NCBI RefSeq assembly: GCF_035582795.1
Contig: NC_134365.1
Coordinates: forward strand, 38,482,135-38,546,134
Origin: Mycteria americana
Lineage: Eukaryota; Chordata; Aves; Ciconiiformes; Ciconiidae
Length of the DNA: 64,000 bases
Reading direction: 5' to 3'
Each line of letters opens with the position of its first letter. Positions within the stretch are counted from its first letter, which is position 1. The notes below the pieces were generated by a model. The model was not told the origin of the DNA. It did not search any database and saw only the letters and a program-made list of their open reading frames with translations. Position numbers and translations under genes: made by a program. This document shows positions 61,122 to 64,000 of this stretch, piece by piece.

Positions 61122-64000
61122 GTAGGAGCCCCGTCGCCGCAGCGGGCAGCCGGCCCTCCGCCTCCCCGCCGGCCCCCTGCCGCCGCGCCGCGGGGAGGGC
61201 GGGCCGGGGGCTGCGGCGGGGGCGAGGGGAGGAGCGGCCCCGGCGGCGCGGGGGGCCGGGCCGCACCTGCCGGGGCTGTGGCGGAGGGTGGCGGGGCGGG
61301 AGAGGAGCCGGTCTCCGCTGAGGGGGACCCCCGGGCCCTGCCGGCGGCGGGGAGCGGGGGGCTGGGGTCGGTGCGCGGGTTGATCCCCGTTCACGGAGCG
61401 AGCCCCTGCCGGGGTTTGCCCTCCCTCATCCCGGCCGTGCCGTTGTGGCGTCCCCGCGGCCGCCGCAGCGCCGGAGCCCGCGGAGACGGCGCGCAGACCC
61501 CAGGCTTGGGGTGTCCTTTGCTGTAGCTGCTGCTTCCCACTCAGAAACGAGGTAAATAGTTTCTAGGACGTACAGCAAAATAGTTGGCTTGGTGAAGCAG
61601 TGCTTGACCGAGTGCGCAGTTAGTTCAGTGCTGTGGTCGCCTGCTCGGTAAATTGTGCTTCGTTGGTCAAAAAAGGAGCTTAAACTTCACGTATGCTTTC
61701 AGAATTTGGTCGTGTTTTTCTAAGGGAGCTCAAGGTGCTCGCTCGCTGGGCTTGTTTTGTGTGGCGCTAGTAACAAATATAGTCGATGCAAAGAATAAAG
61801 TATAATTTATTTCTTGCTGTCCCCTTTTCCAAGTTAACATAGCTGTACTTGGTGCATCTTAATATTTGTGGAAATACAAATGAGACTCAATTAAGCTTCC
61901 TGTAACATTTGATAAATTTGCCATAAATGCTGGCATTTCTGCTTGAGCTGAAATTCCCGTCATCGTCCCCTTAGGATAAAGACTGTCTGAAGGCACAGTG
62001 ATCCTAAACAGGGATAACCATGTATTAAACATACAAAGTCTAACAATGGATAGCTACAGAGAAGGCGAGATACTTACTGTTATCTAGTGATAAATGTCAG
62101 ATCTCTGTAAGAGTTCTGACCTTAAACACAGCTTTTAGGAAAGTATAAAGCCTTACATTATATATGTTATGCTTTTAGTTCTTTCTCTTTTAAGCTTCCC
62201 ATTGTTACTATTAAAATGGTGCTGAAACTGTACTCTCTTGAAAGATAGATGTCAGAATGAGATATCTGCAATAAGCAGATACTTTGCCTTACGGATACGG
62301 CTTGTTTATGGCAAGCAGTCTGTAAATGGAAGAGCCAGCTCCACTCCCACTATGGCACAGTGCCATTCATCTGAACCCGGCATTTAATGCTTAGAATTTG
62401 TCCTGTTTATGTTGTTTCCCTCGCTGAATTGACACAAGTGCTTGCCGTCTTATTTGCTGATGATTCCCAACTTTTTATTGCACTGCTGCATGCCTTTGCA
62501 CTTCGTCATGATTCCTTGTCTGCCAAATTTGGTTGGTAACAGTGCCCTTTAAGTCTGATTCTGGAAGTAGTTTCCATGTGGCTTGTCATCTTCATCAGAC
62601 GTTTGCTCATAGTTTCTAAAAGAATCGCCTTTCTTGCTGTAGACATGGTTTATTTTAGAACAGTATTTCTTAATTGTCTTTTAAAATTTATGTAGGGAAT
62701 TAAATATGGTGAATAGCTTAACCAGAGTTACTAAATAATCCTAGAATTCCAAGATGAAAGAAGGTATTTTTTTTTTAAATAAAGTTCTGCACTGATTTCT
62801 CAAAACCACTAAAGTTAGTGGAGTTAAGCCATCTATAGTTCAGTCCAGAATGTGGTTGGTTGGTCCTTTTCCCGTCTGACGTTCCTTGGATCTTTATCAT
62901 ACACATTTGAAAAGATCTTTTAGGAGGAAAAAAGAATTGTATTTTTCCCCCAAAAGGACAATCTTTAAAAATAGTGCCTTTGTATATGGGGTGATATTTC
63001 TATATTCGGTAGCAAAGCCATATAAAGCAGTTGATCCTAGACAAAAATAAGATCTTTTGACTGAATGACCTTGCTTATTTTTCCAAGTGGTGGTGGTTAC
63101 ACGGTCTCACAGGGATTTGGTTAATACAGATTTTTATGTTTGTACATACCATACGAACTCCTTACAGCTGTTCGATAAGGGAAACTTGCACATGAGGAAG
63201 ATATTTGGTCCTTTGCCCTGATATTTATGAAGGTATGAGAGGATCTTGTTTACCTACTCACGTTTTGTCAGCTTCGTAAGATGATACTTGTTTCTCTACC
63301 ATTGGCGGTCCAGCCTATTTATTACATTAGAAATGCTAGAAAATGAAATTTCCCTTTTAGGTGAATTGTTAAAGGTTCCTTTGTCATTTATTTTAAAAGA
63401 TGGGGGGATAGGAGGGAGAAGGGGGAGATAAGAGATCACTCTTGTTAAGGATTTAATCTTCTCAGCCAGAAGGTTAAGAAGTCTGCCTGTCTGCATCTGA
63501 CTGGCATCGCTACAAGCCAGCAATGCAGTAAAGCCATCCAATTTTGAGATAGCTCTGTTGAGCTGCATAATTCAAGTGAGTGTGTCCTCATTACAGAGCA
63601 AGTCTTAAGCTACACACATTATATTAGTCATAGGCAGGGAATATGACCCTCTTTCCCCCTTTCTATTCTTTCTCTTCTTTCATTAAAAGCACCCAGGCTA
63701 TGAACTTAAGCTGTGGAGGCTTTAGCTGATGGGAAAGTGGGATAAACTATCAGCCTAATTATAGCGTGGTCTAGCCCTGATTTGTTTAAGGGTTCCTTCA
63801 GCCAAAAGACCCCCAGAAAAATGGACCCTCAAATTCCTCATGTATTTATGACGGTGCGTTTAGGAATTATGGTACAATAAAGTCAGGTATGGATTTATCT
63901 TTTCCTGAGTAGCTCTGAAGTTGGTATGCTTATTTTGGAACAGACTCCAAGGCTAGATGGAAATAGGGTGTTTCTTGCTCTGGAATAATCATGTCCATAC
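61122..64000 (+). other. MSRB3: Probable MSRB3 intron 1 (runs off the window)
   Basis: GC-rich for the first 400 bases, then AT-rich. I found no second exon, in particular no selenoprotein-R zinc-site or catalytic motif, and no transposon. MSRB3 introns are long in other vertebrates, so this is expected. Confidence 0.6.

Larger units (their letters stand above)
60500..61520. promoter_or_regulatory. MSRB3: CpG island, probable MSRB3 promoter
   Basis: CpG-dense, G+C-rich block between AT-rich flanks, with several GC boxes (for example around 60998-61020 and 61290-61300) and no TATA box near the exon. It contains the signal-peptide exon at 61049. The long overlapping open frames on both strands here result from the GC-rich composition lacking stop codons. 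Confidence 0.8.

Noticed and set aside
60786-61526. 246-codon frame through the second CpG island
   Set aside because: Low-complexity Gly/Ala/Arg/Pro product that runs across the splice donor at 61122. The frame with the signal peptide is a better explanation.

Overview
This is a vertebrate nuclear genome window, almost certainly from a bird. Exons are short, introns are long and AT-rich, splice sites are GT-AG, and two CpG islands mark promoters. CR1 LINE fragments, including one with the repeated 'tagaatca' 3' terminus typical of birds and reptiles, point to the avian/reptilian lineage; the small intergenic space favours a bird. I cannot name the species.

Layout: 1-7.15 kb is intergenic, with no gene I can support but a striking near-perfect 145-nt inverted repeat at 4107-4251. 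From 7.15 to 8.96 kb lies a CpG island with the promoter and first exon of LEMD3 (MAN1), the inner-nuclear-membrane LEM-domain protein. Thirteen coding exons (7790-57795, plus strand) join in frame through all 12 introns into a 920-residue protein, close to the roughly 911 residues I recall for the human protein, with an N-terminal LEM domain, a long acidic low-complexity nucleoplasmic region, two membrane segments around a luminal loop, and the C-terminal winged-helix and RRM-like (UHM) domains. A 3' UTR of about 2 kb follows, with several poly(A) signals, the last at 59790.

After a gap of roughly 0.7 kb, which includes a 36-T run, a second CpG island (60.5-61.5 kb) holds a short signal-peptide exon (61049-61121) ending at a good splice donor. 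From the conserved gene order LEMD3-MSRB3 I infer that this is the first coding exon of MSRB3 (methionine sulfoxide reductase B3); the rest of that gene lies beyond the window. The final 2.9 kb would be its first intron.

In known biology LEMD3 binds BAF through the LEM domain and receptor-activated SMADs through the C-terminal UHM, limiting TGF-beta/BMP signalling at the nuclear envelope. MSRB3 is an oxidoreductase of the ER or mitochondria. I see no operon-like system, CRISPR array, tRNA or rRNA, and no clearly novel multi-gene system. The main unexplained signals are the upstream hairpin, an in-frame 33-nt candidate microexon in LEMD3 intron 1, and a candidate poison exon in intron 9.
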